Positions 63,244 through 64,000 of a DNA stretch of 64,000 nucleotides are shown here, one piece after another. Both the position numbers and the translations under genes were made by a program. Origin of the DNA: Archilochus colubris (lineage: Eukaryota > Chordata > Aves > Apodiformes > Trochilidae); the NCBI GenBank assembly GCA_023079485.1, contig CM041084.1, forward strand, positions 127,407,292 through 127,471,291, written 5' to 3'. The notes below the pieces were generated by a model. It made no database searches, was not told where the DNA came from, and saw only the letters and a list, made by a program, of their open reading frames with translations. The first letter of the stretch is position 1, and each line of letters opens with the position of its first letter.

Positions 63244-64000
63244 GTAACGGGGTGGTGAGGGGTGGAGGAGGCCCCGGGGTGCCGCCGCCGTGGGTCCCTA
63301 GTGTGGGTCTCTGCCCGCCCCCCGGAGGGCTGCTCCCGGGGGGCTGCGTGGCGGGGGCTGGCTGCCTCGCCTGGCCGGGCCGGGCACGGGAGGAGGCCGT
63401 GTTGCAGTCAGGAGACCCAGGAACCCAGGTTTTGGCGCGGATAGCCCCCTTAGGGCAGATAACCTTCCTGGGAGTGCGGGATCTACCTCCGTTTTTCTCA
63501 AGGAAGGGCCGCGGAACTTTTCTAGCCTTCCGATGCTGGGCAGAGACGAAGTAAAGACTGCCCGATTTAATCGGGCCTCTCGCTGATAATTTTGTGGCCA
63601 AATCTGGGCGATCACAAATAGTTGGGACGGGAAAAAACAACGGAACCCAAGCTTTCCACAGTTTCATCTAAGGAAACGTAGTGTTTCGTGTCCCAGAATT
63701 AACAATTATTATCGTGGGAGTACTGTGAGATCAAAACTGTAAAGTAGGTGAGGAAAAGTGCTTAAGGCTTCCCTTGGGAGAGTTAACACTTTCTGACATG
63801 AAGGCCTTCCTATAAAATAGGAAAGATGTATCATTTACTGCAGATTTTATCAGTCCTGATTTTGAAAAACAACATTATCAGTGCCTAATAAGACTCTTAC
63901 TTTCCCACATACTGGGCTAAGTCTTTCCTATTCATATGGTTCTATGCTCAAGCATGTTGTGGAGGTCTGAACAACTTCCTTGGATTGGCTTTCTTCTCTT
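63244..64000 (+). other. Probable first intron, 5' part
   Basis: CpG density falls off after about 63,550 and the DNA returns to AT-rich background. No further exon with splice signals is recognisable. Long frames on both strands in 63,250-63,670 reflect G+C-rich DNA with few stop codons. Confidence 0.4.

Larger units (their letters stand above)
62715..63445 (+). promoter_or_regulatory. CpG-island promoter
   Basis: This stretch is abruptly G+C- and CpG-rich in a window where CpG is otherwise rare. It contains a GC box (63117-63127), an X-box-like site (63149-63162) and a minisatellite with five CpGs per repeat in its first unit. No TATA or CCAAT box is obvious, as is usual for broad CpG-island promoters. 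It is followed by a candidate start codon and splice donor on the plus strand, so transcription is probably rightward. Divergent transcription cannot be excluded. Confidence 0.75.

Noticed and set aside
62143..63258. 371-codon plus-strand open frame
   Set aside because: It runs through the polypurine arrays (RE repeats) and the 37-bp minisatellite. The openness comes from repeats and G+C-rich DNA, and neighbouring frames are equally open.
63014..63667. 217-codon minus-strand frame in the CpG island
   Set aside because: Proline/glycine-rich product of G+C-rich DNA with few stops. It crosses the minisatellite and shows no domain.
1..64000. CRISPR array, bacterial operon or phage content
   Set aside because: No regularly spaced repeats with unique spacers, no dense coding and clear vertebrate retrotransposons throughout.

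Overview
The window looks like nuclear DNA from a bird, most likely a neoavian and possibly a passerine. The main evidence is the repeat content: at least seven solid fragments of CR1 non-LTR retrotransposons. Their antisense copies begin with the typical GAATCATAGAAT 3' end. The window also holds an LTR of a kind familiar from avian endogenous retroviruses. I saw no SINE, rRNA or tRNA. The family calls come from recognition by eye, not from a database search.

From 1 to about 62,100 the DNA is AT-rich and I can support no cellular protein-coding exon. The open frames there are short, overlap on both strands and have no recognisable domains. The CR1 copies fall into three or four groups. Antisense 3' ends lie at 4635, 14094, 22063, 28625 and 50031. 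A larger compound element lies at 25021-27184: its 3' third is on the minus strand and its reverse-transcriptase part is on the plus strand. Plus-strand copies of another subfamily lie at 36777-37960 and 45478-45880. Older CR1-like pieces are likely at 46060-46400 and 58935-59000. An LTR-like element at 21867-22810 is interrupted in the middle. The stretch 31,900-36,760 may hold a badly decayed endogenous retrovirus, read on the minus strand.

The last 2 kb differ sharply from the rest. A 227-bp uninterrupted polypurine tract (a hexamer array followed by a heptamer array) comes first. A (GGTT)6 run and a short tandem duplication follow, and then a CpG island of about 700 bp. Inside the island are a five-copy 37-bp minisatellite whose first three units can each form a perfect 8-bp hairpin, a G-quadruplex-capable block with a GC box, and an RFX/X-box-like site. 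A candidate first coding exon (MMLLGRGLDA, then CAG|GTAACG) comes next. This is best read as the 5' end of a plus-strand gene that continues past the window. I do not recognise the gene. The X-box-like site would suit a cilium-related gene, but that is inference.

The rest looks intergenic or deeply intronic. A few AT-rich stretches (10,560-10,730 and 41,240-41,470) contain clustered homeodomain, POU or forkhead-type words and could be distal enhancers. Conservation could not be tested here.
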